A stretch of 64,000 bases of DNA from Sphingomonas paucimobilis NBRC 13935 (GCF_000739895.2 NZ_BBJS01000012.1:62001-126000), one strand, 5' to 3'; shown: positions 45,979 through 58,664, counted from the stretch's first letter. The notes: generated from the sequence alone by a model not told the origin. Numbers and translations are program-made.

Positions 45979-47409
45979 ATGGCGATCGAGATCAAGATGC
46001 CGGCCCTTTCGCCGACGATGGAAGAGGGCACGCTCGCCAAGTGGCTCGTGAAGGAAGGCGATGCGGTCAAGTCCGGCGACATCATGGCCGAGATCGAGAC
46101 CGACAAGGCGACGATGGAATTCGAGGCCGTCGATGAGGGCGTGATCGCCAAGATCATCGTCGCCGAGGGCACCGACAATGTGAAGGTCGGTACCGCCATC
46201 GCGCTGCTGGCCGAAGAGGGCGAGGACGTTGCGTCTGCCGCCGCGTCGGGCTCGCGTTCGGGCGAGGCCGCCAATGCCGCGCCGAAGAACGAGGCGACCG
46301 ACCAGAACGCGCCGCCGATGCCGGAAGGCGCGGCTGCGGCCGAGCAGGAAAGCGGCACGCAGAAGCTGGTCGCCGCCGCCGAGCAGGAAGCGCCCGCCTC
46401 GCCGGAAATCCCGGAAGGCACCGAGATGGTGAAGCTCACCGTCCGCGAGGCGCTGCGCGATGCGATGGCCGAGGAAATGCGCGCCGACGACCGCGTCTTC
46501 GTGATGGGCGAGGAAGTCGCCCAGTATCAGGGCGCGTACAAGGTGACGCAGGGCCTGCTGGACGAATTCGGCGATCGTCGCGTTATCGACACGCCGATCA
46601 CCGAGTACGGCTTCGCCGGTGTCGGCACCGGTGCCGCGATGGGCGGCCTGCGCCCGGTTATCGAGTTCATGACGTTCAACTTCGCCATGCAGGCGATCGA
46701 CCACATCATCAACTCGGCCGCCAAGACCAACTACATGTCCGGCGGCCAGATGCGCTGCCCGATCGTGTTCCGTGGCCCTAACGGTGCCGCCAGCCGCGTC
46801 GGCGCGCAGCACTCGCAGAACTATGGCCCCTGGTACGCCTCGGTCCCCGGCCTGATCGTGATCGCGCCCTATGACGCGGCCGATGCGAAGGGCTTGCTGA
46901 AGGCGGCGATCCGTTCGGAAGACCCGGTCGTGTTCCTCGAAAACGAGCTGATGTACGGCCGTTCGTTCGACGTGCCCAAGCTCGACGATTTCGTCCTGCC
47001 GATCGGCAAGGCGCGGATCATGCGCGAGGGCAAGGACGTCACGCTCGTCTCCTACTCGATCGGCGTGGGCGTCGCGCTCGAAGCCGCCGAGAAGCTGGCC
47101 GCCGAGGGCATCGATGCGGAGGTCATCGATCTGCGCACGCTGCGTCCGCTCGACACCAAGACGGTGCTGAAGTCGCTCGCCAAGACCAACCGTCTGGTCG
47201 TGGTCGAGGAAGGCTGGCCCACCTGCTCGATCGCGTCGGAAATCACCGCCGTCGTGATGGAGGAAGGGTTCGACGACCTCGACGCGCCGGTGCTGCGCGT
47301 GACCAACGAGGACGTGCCGCTACCTTATGCCGCCAACCTCGAAAAGCTGGCGCTGGTCGACGCGAACAAGGTCGTCGCGGCGGTCAAGAAGGTGACCTAT
47401 CGCGGCTAA
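45979..47409 (+). CDS. pdhB: Pyruvate dehydrogenase E1 beta subunit with N-terminal lipoyl domain
   Basis: A 476-residue protein: lipoyl domain (residues 1-78) with Lys43 in ETDKATMEF as lipoylation site; an Ala/Glu/Pro-rich linker to about residue 150; then the transketolase-like E1 beta domain with [18 protein letters not shown], the TPP region, and [13 protein letters not shown] at the end. An E1 beta carrying its own lipoyl domain is characteristic of alphaproteobacterial complexes. ATG 45979 lies one base after the pdhA stop; the frame's extension upstream is not coding. pdhC (E2) is not adjacent. Confidence 0.95.
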   Translation: MAIEIKMPALSPTMEEGTLAKWLVKEGDAVKSGDIMAEIETDKATMEFEAVDEGVIAKIIVAEGTDNVKVGTAIALLAEEGEDVASAAASGSRSGEAANAAPKNEATDQNAPPMPEGAAAAEQESGTQKLVAAAEQEAPASPEIPEGTEMVKLTVREALRDAMAEEMRADDRVFVMGEEVAQYQGAYKVTQGLLDEFGDRRVIDTPITEYGFAGVGTGAAMGGLRPVIEFMTFNFAMQAIDHIINSAAKTNYMSGGQMRCPIVFRGPNGAASRVGAQHSQNYGPWYASVPGLIVIAPYDAADAKGLLKAAIRSEDPVVFLENELMYGRSFDVPKLDDFVLPIGKARIMREGKDVTLVSYSIGVGVALEAAEKLAAEGIDAEVIDLRTLRPLDTKTVLKSLAKTNRLVVVEEGWPTCSIASEITAVVMEEGFDDLDAPVLRVTNEDVPLPYAANLEKLALVDANKVVAAVKKVTYRG

Positions 47410-47432
47410 GCCTTGGATATCCTTGTGATATG

Positions 47433-47467
47433 AAGGGGGCCTTCCGGAAAACCGGGAGGCCCTTTTT
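47433..47467 (+). terminator. Rho-independent terminator after pdhB
   Basis: GGGCCTTCC pairs with GGGAGGCCC (one mismatch) around a GGAAAACC-type loop, followed by five T. It lies about 25 bases after the stop. Confidence 0.8.
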
Positions 47468-47497
47468 CATGCGCATTACCTGTGCGAAGGGCAGGGG

Positions 47498-48190
47498 ATG
47501 ATCGACACCCCCGCCGCCGCCACGCCCCCGCCCGCCATCGAAGCGGTGATGCGCGAACAGGCGCTGGCGGTGGGTTACGCGTCCGCCTCGGCGCGGGAGG
47601 GTTTTGCAGCACTGCTCGACCTCGATCACCAACTCGCGTCGATCCTGCAAAGCACCACCGAACCGATGATCGGCCAAATGCGGCTGACCTGGTGGTATGA
47701 GGTGCTGGAGAAGCTCGACCGCGAGCCTGTGCCCGCGCATCCGGTGTTGCAGCGGCTGGCAGCTTCGGTGCTGCCCAGCGGGGTGCGGGGGGCAGACCTG
47801 GCGCCGATGATCGAGGGGTGGGAGGCGCTGCTGGACGACGGCGAACCGCTGGATGACACGCGCGTCGAGCGTCATGCCGAGGCGCGGGGCGGGGTATTGT
47901 TTGCGTCCATCGGGCGGTTGCTGGGGCAGGCGGGGATGGCGCCCTTGGGGGCGGCCTGGGCCAAGGCCGATCTGGCGCAGCATGTCTCCGATGTTGCAAT
48001 CCGCGCGCGAATCGGGACGGCGGCTTCGTCGGAATTGGACGCAGCGCTGACGGAGAAGGCACCCAAGACGGTTCGCGGTTTGAGCGGCCTGGCCGTTCTG
48101 GCGCGCGAAAGCCTTCGTCACCCGGACCGTCTGCCCGGCCATCCTCTACGTGCCGCGCGGCTGGCATGGCATGGCCTGACCGGGCGCTGA
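47498..48190 (+). CDS. Squalene/phytoene synthase-like protein (divergent)
   Basis: A 230-residue protein of the trans-isoprenyl diphosphate synthase superfamily, in the group that includes NDUFAF6-like and short SQS/PSY proteins. Recognisable parts are the N-terminal helix REQALAVGYASASAREGFAALLDLDHQLASIL, the MRLTWWYEVLEKL motif, where real synthases have R-L-x-W-W-x-D, and a later helical half. Aspartates of the two catalytic DxxxD sites are not intact as far as I can see, so enzymatic activity is doubtful. GCAGGGG precedes ATG 47498. It follows pdhAB and its terminator. Confidence 0.75.
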   Translation: MIDTPAAATPPPAIEAVMREQALAVGYASASAREGFAALLDLDHQLASILQSTTEPMIGQMRLTWWYEVLEKLDREPVPAHPVLQRLAASVLPSGVRGADLAPMIEGWEALLDDGEPLDDTRVERHAEARGGVLFASIGRLLGQAGMAPLGAAWAKADLAQHVSDVAIRARIGTAASSELDAALTEKAPKTVRGLSGLAVLARESLRHPDRLPGHPLRAARLAWHGLTGR

Positions 48191-48198
48191 ATTCAGAA

Positions 48199-48381
48199 GC
48201 GTCATCCATCCCGGCGAAGGCCGGAGGTATCGCCAGTGCCGGAACTTTGCCTCCCCCGTCTGTCCGTAGCGCATCACGAGCCGCACAGAAACTGGACCCC
48301 GGCCTCTGCCGGGGTGGAGTGAAGGGGGGAGTCAGCCCACACCCAACCCCCGTCCAGTCTGAGCGAAGCCGAAGGCCACGG
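48199..48381. repeat. Intergenic repeat region (two types)
   Basis: 48199-48322 shows arms with CCGGCGAAGGCCGG and CCCCGGCCTCTGCCGGGGT, typical of dispersed sphingomonad intergenic elements. At 48350-48381 lies a single inverted copy of the CTTCGACTTCGCTCAG-type repeat (seen as GTCTGAGCGAAGCCGAAGG). The whole gap of 258 bases between the phytoene-synthase-like gene and the EF-hand gene appears otherwise non-coding. Confidence 0.6.
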
Positions 48382-48448
48382 GAAAACCTTGCCGCCTATG
48401 CCTAACCCCGGTTAACCATAACTTCGTCGAACGGGGGGGACGGGACCG

Positions 48449-48940
48449 ATGTGGCGCTATCTGGCCGGTGGGTTGGGCACGCTTGTGCTCGTGGGCTCGG
48501 GGCTGTTCCTATGGGGCAGCCGACCCGACATGCCATCCCCGCTCCCCGCCGCGAATGCTGCTGCAGTGGCCACACCGCAGACCGCTGATGACGACACTCC
48601 ACTCCCGGAAGCCTCCGCCCGCACCCGCGAGCAGAAGCGCTTCGACCGCTACGACAAGGATCGCGACGGCACGATCACCCGCGAGGAATATCTCGCCGCG
48701 CGGCGCAAGGCTTACGCCAAGCTGGACCGCGACGGCGATGGCAAGCTGAGTTTCGACGAATGGGCTATCAAGGCCACGACCAAATTCGCCACCGCCGACC
48801 AGGATAAGTCGGGCACGATGAACGCGGCCGAGTTCGCCACCACCGCCGTCAAGCGTCGACCGGCTGTTCGGCGGGACTGTCCGCCGGCACGAACGGCACC
48901 GGCTGAGGCACCGGAGGGGGCCCCGGCGGAAGAGAGTTGA
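48449..48940 (+). CDS. EF-hand calcium-binding protein, exported or anchored
   Basis: A 163-residue protein with a single N-terminal hydrophobic segment ([19 protein letters not shown]) and three well-formed EF-hand loops: [12 protein letters not shown] (69-80), [12 protein letters not shown] (93-104) and [12 protein letters not shown] (117-128), all with acidic residues at positions 1, 3 and 12 except that loop 3 has Ser at position 5. Calcium binding in the periplasm is therefore likely. The C-terminal basic/Pro-rich tail overlaps the 3' end of the convergent trmFO by 92 bases. Confidence 0.83.
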   Translation: MWRYLAGGLGTLVLVGSGLFLWGSRPDMPSPLPAANAAAVATPQTADDDTPLPEASARTREQKRFDRYDKDRDGTITREEYLAARRKAYAKLDRDGDGKLSFDEWAIKATTKFATADQDKSGTMNAAEFATTAVKRRPAVRRDCPPARTAPAEAPEGAPAEES

Positions 48941-50243
48941 GCCAGCCGGGCAGCGCCTCGCGCGCGCGGTCGGTGTACATCTTCTTGCGGTCGGCCTTCT
49001 TGGTCCGGCCGGGGATGGGGGGGAATAGGCCGAAATTGACGTTCATCGGCTGATAGGTCTCGGCCTCGGCCAGCCCGGTGATGTGACCCAGCAATGCACC
49101 CAAGGCCGTTTCGACCGGCGGCGGGGCGATGGTCTTGCCGGTCAGCTCAGCGGCAGCGAAACGCCCCGCGAGCAGGCCGATCGCGGCGCTCTCGATATAT
49201 CCCTCGCACCCCGTGATCTGGCCCGCGAAACGCAGGTTCGGCCGCGACTTCAGCCGCAGCGTCGCGTCGAGCAGTTCGGGCGAACGGATGAAGGTGTTGC
49301 GGTGAAGCCCACCCAGTCGCGCGAACTCGGCCTTCTCCAGACCCGGGATGGTGCGGAAGATGCGAATCTGCTCGGCATATTTCAGCTTGGTCTGGAAGCC
49401 CACGATGTTCCACAGCGTGCCCGCCGCATTGTCCTGCCGCAACTGGACAACGGCATAGGGCCAGCGCCCGGTACGTGGATCGTCGAGCCCGACGCCCTTC
49501 ATCGGGCCGAAACGCAGCGTCTCGACTCCGCGCTCGGCCATCACCTCGACGGGCATACAGCCGTCGAAATAAGGTGTGTCCTTTTCCCACTCGCGGAATT
49601 CGGTTTTCTCGCCGTCGAGCAGGGCCTGATGGAAAGCGTAATATTGCTCCTTGTCCATCGGGCAGTTGATGTAATCCTTGCTCGTGCCCTTGTTCCAGCG
49701 GCTCTGGAACCAGGCGACGTCCATGTCGATCGACTCGCGGTGGACGATGGGGGCGATCGCATCGAAAAAGGCCAGCGCCTCCGCGCCCGTCGCCTCACCG
49801 ATACCGCCGGCCAGCGACGGCGCGGTCAGCGGGCCGGTGGCGATGATCGCAGGCCCCTCGGGCAGGGCATCGATACGCTCGCGGACGATGGTGATGTTCG
49901 GGTGTGCCTCCAGCGCCGCCGTCACCCCGCCCGAAAAGCCATCGCGGTCGACGGCCAAAGCCGACCCCGCGGGCACCGCATGGGTGTCACCCTTGGCCAT
50001 GATGATCGAGCCGAGCGCCCGCATTTCCTGGTGCAGCAGCCCGACCGCATTGGAGGTCGCGTCATCCGAGCGGAAGGAATTGGAGCAGACCAGCTCGGCC
50101 AGATCGCCGCCATGATGGGCCGGCGTCGTATCCGCCCCGCCGCGCATTTCCGACAGGCGTACCGTCAGCCCCGCCTCGGCCAACTGCCACGCGGCTTCCG
50201 ATCCGGCCAGCCCGCCGCCGATCACATGAATGTCATAGTTCAT
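48849..50243 (-). CDS. trmFO: Methylenetetrahydrofolate-tRNA-(uracil-5-)-methyltransferase TrmFO
   Basis: The folate- and FAD-dependent enzyme that makes ribothymidine at position 54 of tRNA. The N-terminal FAD motif is [14 protein letters not shown]. Further landmarks are [28 protein letters not shown] and a C-terminal [11 protein letters not shown]. Its length is 464 residues. The extreme C-terminus is Pro-rich and overlaps the EF-hand gene on the other strand. Confidence 0.95.
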   Translation of the reverse strand: MNYDIHVIGGGLAGSEAAWQLAEAGLTVRLSEMRGGADTTPAHHGGDLAELVCSNSFRSDDATSNAVGLLHQEMRALGSIIMAKGDTHAVPAGSALAVDRDGFSGGVTAALEAHPNITIVRERIDALPEGPAIIATGPLTAPSLAGGIGEATGAEALAFFDAIAPIVHRESIDMDVAWFQSRWNKGTSKDYINCPMDKEQYYAFHQALLDGEKTEFREWEKDTPYFDGCMPVEVMAERGVETLRFGPMKGVGLDDPRTGRWPYAVVQLRQDNAAGTLWNIVGFQTKLKYAEQIRIFRTIPGLEKAEFARLGGLHRNTFIRSPELLDATLRLKSRPNLRFAGQITGCEGYIESAAIGLLAGRFAAAELTGKTIAPPPVETALGALLGHITGLAEAETYQPMNVNFGLFPPIPGRTKKADRKKMYTDRAREALPGWLNSLPPGPPPVPQPVPFVPADSPAEQPVDA

Positions 50244-50317
50244 GAGGCGGCCTTAGACCTGGAAGTCGTCGGGTGGAAGGACTTGCGGCGGGCGGGCACG
50301 ACCGCCACCTCTGGTCC

Positions 50318-50755
50318 ATGACCACCATCTATACCATCGGTTATGAAGGCGCGACGGTCGACGGCTTTCTGGCAACGTTGAAACAGGCGGGCGTCGAGAG
50401 GCTGATCGATGTCCGGGCATTGCCATCGTCGCGGCGCCCGGGTTTCTCGAAGTCGCCCCTGGCCGCCGCGCTCAGCGAGGTCGGGATCGAATATGTCCAT
50501 CTGCGCGATCTGGGTACGCCGAAGCGCGGACGCGATGCCGCCAAGAAGGGCGATGTCGCCACGCTGCGCGCGGTTTACGACGAGCAACTGGAACTGGACG
50601 AGGCACAGGTGGCCGCGCACAAGATGCTCGATCTAGCGGCCGAACGTCCCAGCGTGCTGCTTTGCTACGAGCGCGATCCTTGCCACTGCCATCGTACGCT
50701 GCTGCTCGAGGCGGTGGGGCAGGATATGACGGTGGTGGACCTGTATGTAGAGTAA
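50318..50755 (+). CDS. DUF488 family protein
   Basis: A 145-residue cytoplasmic protein of the DUF488 family. The conserved elements are IYTIGYEG at the N-terminus, the LIDVRALPSSRRPGFSK helix, and CYERDPCHCHR near the C-terminus, where the histidine/cysteine pattern may bind metal. Function is unknown in general. ATG 50318 is chosen because the family begins there; an in-frame ATG at 50273 is earlier but lacks family sequence. Confidence 0.85.
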   Translation: MTTIYTIGYEGATVDGFLATLKQAGVERLIDVRALPSSRRPGFSKSPLAAALSEVGIEYVHLRDLGTPKRGRDAAKKGDVATLRAVYDEQLELDEAQVAAHKMLDLAAERPSVLLCYERDPCHCHRTLLLEAVGQDMTVVDLYVE

Positions 50756-50768
50756 GCCCCGCCGGGGA

Positions 50769-52055
50769 TCAGGCGGCGACGAGATACACGAACTGGCTTG
50801 TCCGTTCGCGCAACTCGCCGATCGTACGGGTCAGCGCGGCGGCGAGGCGGTGGAGCGTCCCCGCATCCTGATCGATCCGTGCGGCACCGTGCTGGATATG
50901 GTCGACTTGGCCGGCGATGTTGCGGGCGGCGGTGACCGACTGATCGACATGGGCGGCGATCGCGGTGGTGGAGGGGCCTTGGGCCGCGACGGCCTGATCG
51001 ATCGAGCGGGAGAGGCGGCCGATTGCCTCGACCGCATCATGCAATTCCCGTTGATCCGCGACCAGTTCGTGCAGCGCCGACGTGATCGCGCCGACATTGA
51101 TCGTGGCGTCGCGTGCAGCGTCGCGCGTCTGTCGGGCCAGGGCCTTGACCTCATGAGCGACCACCGCAAAGCCGCGCCCGGCATCGCCTGCGCGCGCCGC
51201 CTCGATCGCGGCGTTGAGCGCGAGCAGGTTGGTACGGGTCGCCACCCCCTCGATCAGCGCCAGCATGGTGTCGATGGCGGTCGCGCTGTCGGTCAGCACC
51301 TGGGCGCTGCGTTGGGCGCGGCCGATCTTGTCCTGCACCTGTTCGCGGATCAGGCGCGCCTGCGTCATGTCATGGGTGATGGCGACAAAGGCAGCGGCGA
51401 GCGCATGGCCACGCTGGGCGATGTCGCTAAGCGCAGTGCCGGTCTCACGTGTCGTCTCGGCGACATGTTGGGCGCCGGCATGCGCGCTGGCGGCGTGGTT
51501 GGTCAGGTTCACGGCGGTGTCGCCGATATCCTCGATCGCGCGGGCCAGCGTGTCGGATAGGGCGGCGACGTCCGATGTGAAGTGGCGAGTCTCACGGTCG
51601 ACCACGCGGGCGCGTGCCATTTGCTCCCGCGCCAGGGCCATTTGCGCATCCGCCGCCCGCCGGGCGATGATCGCCGCGCCCAGCATCCCGGCATAGCGGC
51701 CATTTTCGGTCAGGATCAGCGCATCGGGTGCGCCCCAATCGGCATGGATGGCCAGTTGCTCGCCGATCGGCGCGCTCGCCTCGCAAGCGGGGTGGGGGCG
51801 GACATAGCCGTCCAGCGCCGCGCCGAAATCCGGATTTTGTAGAAGCGCATGGCCGAACGGATTGTAGAGAAGCGCTTTCAGATCCGCCTCGCGGATCGCG
51901 CCGACCGGCCGCCGATCATCATCGAGGACCGGCAAAAGCCGCAGGTCGGGATGCCGTCGAAATAGCGCGACCGCCTCGGTCAGCGACGCACCGATATCAA
52001 TCACCGGATCGTCGTCGCCAGCGGCGGACCATGCGGAGAACTGGGGCGGCTTCAT
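50769..52055 (-). CDS. Soluble methyl-accepting chemotaxis-like protein with CBS domains
   Basis: A 428-residue protein with no membrane helix or signal peptide. The N-terminal part (about residues 15-135) resembles a pair of CBS ligand-binding domains ([24 protein letters not shown], then [15 protein letters not shown]). A long coiled coil follows, with the MCP hairpin tip [26 protein letters not shown] and [12 protein letters not shown]. Such cytoplasmic receptors sense an internal ligand, perhaps adenylates, and signal through a CheW-CheA partner; those genes are not in the window. Confidence 0.85.
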   Translation of the reverse strand: MKPPQFSAWSAAGDDDPVIDIGASLTEAVALFRRHPDLRLLPVLDDDRRPVGAIREADLKALLYNPFGHALLQNPDFGAALDGYVRPHPACEASAPIGEQLAIHADWGAPDALILTENGRYAGMLGAAIIARRAADAQMALAREQMARARVVDRETRHFTSDVAALSDTLARAIEDIGDTAVNLTNHAASAHAGAQHVAETTRETGTALSDIAQRGHALAAAFVAITHDMTQARLIREQVQDKIGRAQRSAQVLTDSATAIDTMLALIEGVATRTNLLALNAAIEAARAGDAGRGFAVVAHEVKALARQTRDAARDATINVGAITSALHELVADQRELHDAVEAIGRLSRSIDQAVAAQGPSTTAIAAHVDQSVTAARNIAGQVDHIQHGAARIDQDAGTLHRLAAALTRTIGELRERTSQFVYLVAA

Positions 52056-52132
52056 GCCCCATCCCTAACGCCGTAATCGTAAATGCGGCGTTAGGGATTT
52101 ATGACGTTTCCGTGACGACAAAAGGATCGGCT

Positions 52133-52479
52133 TTACCCGGTAATGGGCAGTTTAACCGTTCCGTCTTCGTCGCGCTTCATCGGGCTGTAAGCCACCACGG
52201 CCGTCAGCGGCAGCGGTGCGTAAAGATGTGGGAATAGCTGGCCGCCCCGGCTTTCCTCCCACTTCACCGCTTCGCCCATCGCCTCCAGATCGACCGCCGC
52301 GATGTGCAGGTCGGTCTGGTTGGCGAAATGCTTGTCCACCGTCTCGGTCAACTGGGCGGCGGTGGACAGGTGGATATAGCCATCGGCGATATCTACCGGC
52401 GCGCCCGTAAAGACGCCCTCTTGTTCCAGCGCCGCCATCTGTTCGGCAGTCAGCACCTTATAGGCGGTTGCGGGGTGGG

Positions 52480-52483
<4 letters not shown>
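52133..52483 (-). CDS. DUF952 family protein
   Basis: A 116-residue protein with the family pattern: an N-terminal AYKVLTAEQ, then [33 protein letters not shown], and [17 protein letters not shown]. Function is unknown; the fold resembles an ADP-ribosyltransferase-like domain in some structural comparisons. Its ATG overlaps the gyrA stop, so it is the last gene of the gyrA transcript. Confidence 0.88.
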
Positions 52484-55230
<2,747 letters not shown>

Positions 55231-55565
55231 AGTCTGTTGCTTTCCGGGTTGGTGGTCAGATGGGAATTGTCGTTCCTAGCCCAGCGCAACGCCCCTGACC
55301 ACCCCCGCGCGACCCATTCGCGCCGTGCCGACATGGGGAAAGGTCAGCGCGCAAAAGAGGCGGCGGGGGCGGGCCCGATGCATCTGCTTCCCCCCTCGGC
55401 AGCAGGGTTTCGGGGCTTGGGAGTCGCTGGTCGCCAGCGGGAGTAAAGGCGACCAGCCCCGCCCTTATGGGGGCACGGCGGTTTCGGGCGAATGTCGCGG
55501 ATGTTACGATATTGTAATCTGAATGATAAGTTGGACGGCGCAATTCTCGTGGGTCCGGGGAAGGA
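55231..55565. other. Upstream region of gyrA with a perfect hairpin
   Basis: About 335 bases without a convincing gene. It contains a perfect ten-base inverted repeat (GCTGGTCGCC at 55426-55435, GGCGACCAGC at 55448-55457) with a 12-base loop, and further upstream an A+T-rich patch (around 55502-55533). The hairpin could lie in the gyrA leader or be the terminator of an upstream transcript; no T-run follows on either strand. Confidence 0.5.
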
Positions 55566-56264
55566 TTATGGCTGGACCTCCTTACCCTCCCAATCGAACA
55601 GCTTGCCGCTGTCGGGCGCCCTCAGTCCATCGATCACGTCGAGCAACTGCACCGCCGCGCGAGCAGGATCGAACAGGCCGCCGGGGCGGACATTGCCTTG
55701 GAACGGCTTGGACAGGGCGGTGTCGACCGTGCCGGGATGCAGCGCGACCACGATCGAGCGATCGTTGCGCCGCTTATGCTCGATGGCGAGCGTACGGATG
55801 AACTGGTTGAGCGCGGCCTTGGACGCGCGATAGCCATACCAGCCGCCCATGCGATTGTCGGAGATCGACCCCACACGGGCCGACAGTGCCGCAAAGATCG
55901 TCTTGCCGGTCCGTGGCATCAGCGGGAGGAGATGCTTGGCGACCAGCGCCGGGCCGATCGCATTGACCGCGAAGTTGCGCGCCAGCCATTCGGGCGAGAG
56001 CTGATCGATCGCCTTTTCGGGGCCATGCTCGCCATCATGCAGCAGGCCGGTCGCGACGATCACCAGATCGGGGGCGGGGCCCTGTGCGATCCGCTCGGCG
56101 GCGGCGACAATGCTGGCTTCATCCTCGATATCGATATGCGAGTCACCGCTCATCGCCCGGCCGAACCGGGCGACGGTGACGCCTTCTTCTTCCAACGCAT
56201 CGGCTAGGGCGCCGCCGATCCCGCCCGAGGCACCGATGATGATCGCCCGCTTCCATTCGCTCAT
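55566..56264 (-). CDS. SDR-family oxidoreductase
   Basis: A 232-residue short-chain dehydrogenase. The cofactor motif is a slightly altered IIGASGGIGGALA at the N-terminus; the active-site region shows LSARVGSISDNRMGGWYGYRASKAA with the Y-x-x-x-K pair. GGAGG lies nine bases before ATG 56264, and that ATG overlaps the yaaA stop. The best-known relatives are CsgA-like proteins of unknown substrate. Confidence 0.88.
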   Translation of the reverse strand: MSEWKRAIIIGASGGIGGALADALEEEGVTVARFGRAMSGDSHIDIEDEASIVAAAERIAQGPAPDLVIVATGLLHDGEHGPEKAIDQLSPEWLARNFAVNAIGPALVAKHLLPLMPRTGKTIFAALSARVGSISDNRMGGWYGYRASKAALNQFIRTLAIEHKRRNDRSIVVALHPGTVDTALSKPFQGNVRPGGLFDPARAAVQLLDVIDGLRAPDSGKLFDWEGKEVQP

Positions 56265-57016
56265 CGCACGAACCTCCATAGCGTCGGCGTGCTTGCCTCG
56301 GCGTCGAACGCATAACCGTCGCTATCGAAACCGCGCATCGCGTCGGTATCGGTAATGCGATGCTCGACCATCCAGCGCGCCATTGCGCCGCGGGCCTTCT
56401 TGGCATGGAAGCTGATGAAGCGGTCGCCTTCGCGGAAATCGACGGCGATGACGCGGGTCGAGGGCGGCAGCTTGCCGTCCACCGCATGCCAATATTCCTG
56501 GCTGGCCAGGTTCAGGATCGTGCCCGACCCTTCCGCCTCGACCTCGTCCGCCAGCCGCTTGGCGATGCGGTCGCCCCACCAGTCGGTCAGCTTGTCGCCG
56601 TCCGATCCATCTCTATGGGGCGCCCAGCGCGTGCCCATTTCCAGCCGATAGGGCCGCATCGCGTCGAGCGGGCGGAGCAGTCCGTACAAGCCCGACAGCA
56701 TCCGCAGATGATCCTGCGCGAACAGCACCGCCGGCTCGTCGAGCGTCTTGGCCTCCAGCCCGGTATAGACGTCGCCGGCAAAGGCGAAGAGGGCGGGGCG
56801 TTCCGGTCCATCGGCAAAGTCCCGAAAACGCTCGGCATTGAGCTTGGCGAGGGCAGGCGAGATGCGCATCAACGCAGACAGCTTCTCCTCGCCCAGTCTG
56901 GCGGCGGCGGCGGCGAGCGTATCGGCCTCGGTCGCGAAATGCGGCCGGGTGGAGGTGAGGGGCGGGAGCGGGCTTTTATAGTCCAGCGTCTTGGCGGGGG
57001 AGATGACGGCAATCAT
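56261..57016 (-). CDS. yaaA: Peroxide-stress protein YaaA
   Basis: A 251-residue UPF0246/YaaA protein, beginning MIAVISPAKTLDY, with FAGDVYTGL, the LSGLYGLLRPLD signature, and NLASQEYWHAVD and SFHAKKARGAMARWM at the C-terminus. In E. coli YaaA reduces free iron and limits oxidative damage to DNA. The start at 57016 is fixed by this family N-terminus; the frame runs 13 codons further. It is upstream of and coupled to an SDR gene. Confidence 0.92.
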   Translation of the reverse strand: MIAVISPAKTLDYKSPLPPLTSTRPHFATEADTLAAAAARLGEEKLSALMRISPALAKLNAERFRDFADGPERPALFAFAGDVYTGLEAKTLDEPAVLFAQDHLRMLSGLYGLLRPLDAMRPYRLEMGTRWAPHRDGSDGDKLTDWWGDRIAKRLADEVEAEGSGTILNLASQEYWHAVDGKLPPSTRVIAVDFREGDRFISFHAKKARGAMARWMVEHRITDTDAMRGFDSDGYAFDAEASTPTLWRFVR

Positions 57017-57185
57017 GATGGCCCGCCCGCTAGCGCCGGGAGCGTTCGCGTTCAATCCGCGTTCAGCGGTTGATGGATAGGGGGTAAGGCATCATTGCTT
57101 TGCTTGAACGGGGCGCTGGCTGTCCCTATCAAGCCTGCCATCGACGATCCCGGACCGACCGGCTCTATTCTTGGAGAGAATTCGC

Positions 57186-58472
57186 ATGAAAATCATACCG
57201 AAGCTGGCGCTGGCGGCCGTGCTTGCGACGGGCGTTGGCGGCGTTGCGCTGACCGCGCCGGCCGTGGCCCAGAAGAAGAAGGAAGAAGCCGGCGGTCTGA
57301 AGCTGAGCCCCGAGGCGCTGAAGGCGGCGCAGGCGGCCCAGCCGGTGCTCCAGCAGAAGAATTATGCCGCCGCCGATCCGCTGGTGTCGGCGGTCGAGGC
57401 CGCTGCCAAGACCGAGGACGACAAGTATATCGCCGCGGCGATGCGCTACGAGCTCGAATCGGGCAAGCTGTTCGCGGCCCAGCAGGCCAATCCGAACGCC
57501 CCGATCGACGAGACGACGCTGGCCAAGCCGCTCGACGCGCTGATCGCCAGCCCCTCGACCCCGGCCGCGGACAAGCCGCGCTATGTCTATCGCCGTGGTG
57601 CGCTGGCCTTCAACGGCAAGCAATATCCGATCGCGCTGAAATATTTCGAGCAGGCCAAGCAGCTGGGCTATAGCGACCCCAACCTGCCGCTGCTGATCGT
57701 CAAGGCGAAGATGGAAGCGGGTGACGTCGCCGGCGCCAATGCCGATCTCGCCGCCACGATCGACCAGATGAACGCGTCGGGTCAGAAGGCGCCCGAGGAT
57801 TATTACAAATACGCCATCGGCCGCGCCAACAAGAGCAAGATGGTGCCCGAGACGCTGAGCTGGATGCGCAAGTGGATCGCGGCCTATCCGACGGCGCAGA
57901 ACTGGCGCAACGCGCTGGTCATCTACGGCCTGCAGCCGGGTTCGCTGGCGACGCTGGACAAGAATCAGCGGCTCGACCTCTTCCGCCTGATGCGCGCGTC
58001 CAAGTCGCTGGCCGACCAGAATGACTATATGGAATATGCGCAGTATGCGACCGACAAGGGCCTGCCCGCCGAGGCCGCGACGGTGCTGAAGGAAGGCATG
58101 GCGACCGGCAAGATCCCCGCCGGTAATGCCACCGCCAAGGCGATGCTGACCGCCGCCGAAGCCAAGAACCGTCAGGAAGGCTCGCTCGCCCCGACCGAGG
58201 CACGCGCCAAGTCGGCGAACGACGGCAAGCTCGCCGCGCTGACCGCCGAGGCCTATTATGGCCAGGGCAATTACGCCAAGGCGGCCGAGCTGTATCGCCT
58301 GGCGCTGCAAAAGGGCGGCGTCGATGCCAATGAGGTGAACACCCGCCTCGGCATCGCGCTGGCCGCGCAGGGCGACAAGGCTGGTGCCAAGGCGGCGTTC
58401 GACGCCGTCCAGGGTTCGCCCCGCGCCGAGCTGGCCGGCTTCTGGAACACCTGGCTCCAGACCCAGGCGTAA
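57186..58472 (+). CDS. Periplasmic TPR-repeat protein
   Basis: A 428-residue exported protein. The signal peptide (MKIIPKLALAAVLATGVGGVA to VAQ) is followed by repeated helical pairs typical of tetratricopeptide arrays, for example YRRGALAFNGKQYPIALKYFEQAKQLG and AEAYYGQGNYAKAAELYRLAL. It has no catalytic motif; it probably acts as a scaffold. GGAGAG stands nine bases before ATG 57186. A terminator-like stem follows. Function is not assigned. Confidence 0.78.
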   Translation: MKIIPKLALAAVLATGVGGVALTAPAVAQKKKEEAGGLKLSPEALKAAQAAQPVLQQKNYAAADPLVSAVEAAAKTEDDKYIAAAMRYELESGKLFAAQQANPNAPIDETTLAKPLDALIASPSTPAADKPRYVYRRGALAFNGKQYPIALKYFEQAKQLGYSDPNLPLLIVKAKMEAGDVAGANADLAATIDQMNASGQKAPEDYYKYAIGRANKSKMVPETLSWMRKWIAAYPTAQNWRNALVIYGLQPGSLATLDKNQRLDLFRLMRASKSLADQNDYMEYAQYATDKGLPAEAATVLKEGMATGKIPAGNATAKAMLTAAEAKNRQEGSLAPTEARAKSANDGKLAALTAEAYYGQGNYAKAAELYRLALQKGGVDANEVNTRLGIALAAQGDKAGAKAAFDAVQGSPRAELAGFWNTWLQTQA

Positions 58473-58512
58473 GACCGGATCGTCTCCGCGTTTGAGATGC
58501 GGGGATATTCGG

Positions 58513-58544
58513 AAAGGGCCTCGGCGAAAGCCGGGGCCTTTTTG
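58513..58544 (+). terminator. Terminator after the TPR protein gene
   Basis: AAAGGGCCTCGGC pairs with GCCGGGGCCTTT (one bulge) around a short GAAA-type loop, followed by a five-base T run. It lies about 40 bases after the stop. Confidence 0.75.
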
Positions 58545-58550
58545 GGGCAG

Positions 58551-58650
58551 GGGCGTGGCCTTCGACTTCGCTCAGGCCGAACGGGCCGAGTGAGAATGGC
58601 CCCACGCCAAAACCTCCGTTCCGCCTGAGCGAAGTCGAAGGCCACGCCCC
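58551..58650. repeat. Inverted intergenic repeat (CTTCGACTTCGCTCAG family), paired arms
   Basis: The left arm (58551-58584, containing GGCCTTCGACTTCGCTCAGG) pairs with the right arm (58616-58650). Arms of about 32 bases are separated by some 31 bases. It lies between convergent genes, as does the 37203 copy. Identical core sequence suggests one dispersed family. Confidence 0.8.
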
Positions 58651-58664
58651 AACCCGATCGACAC

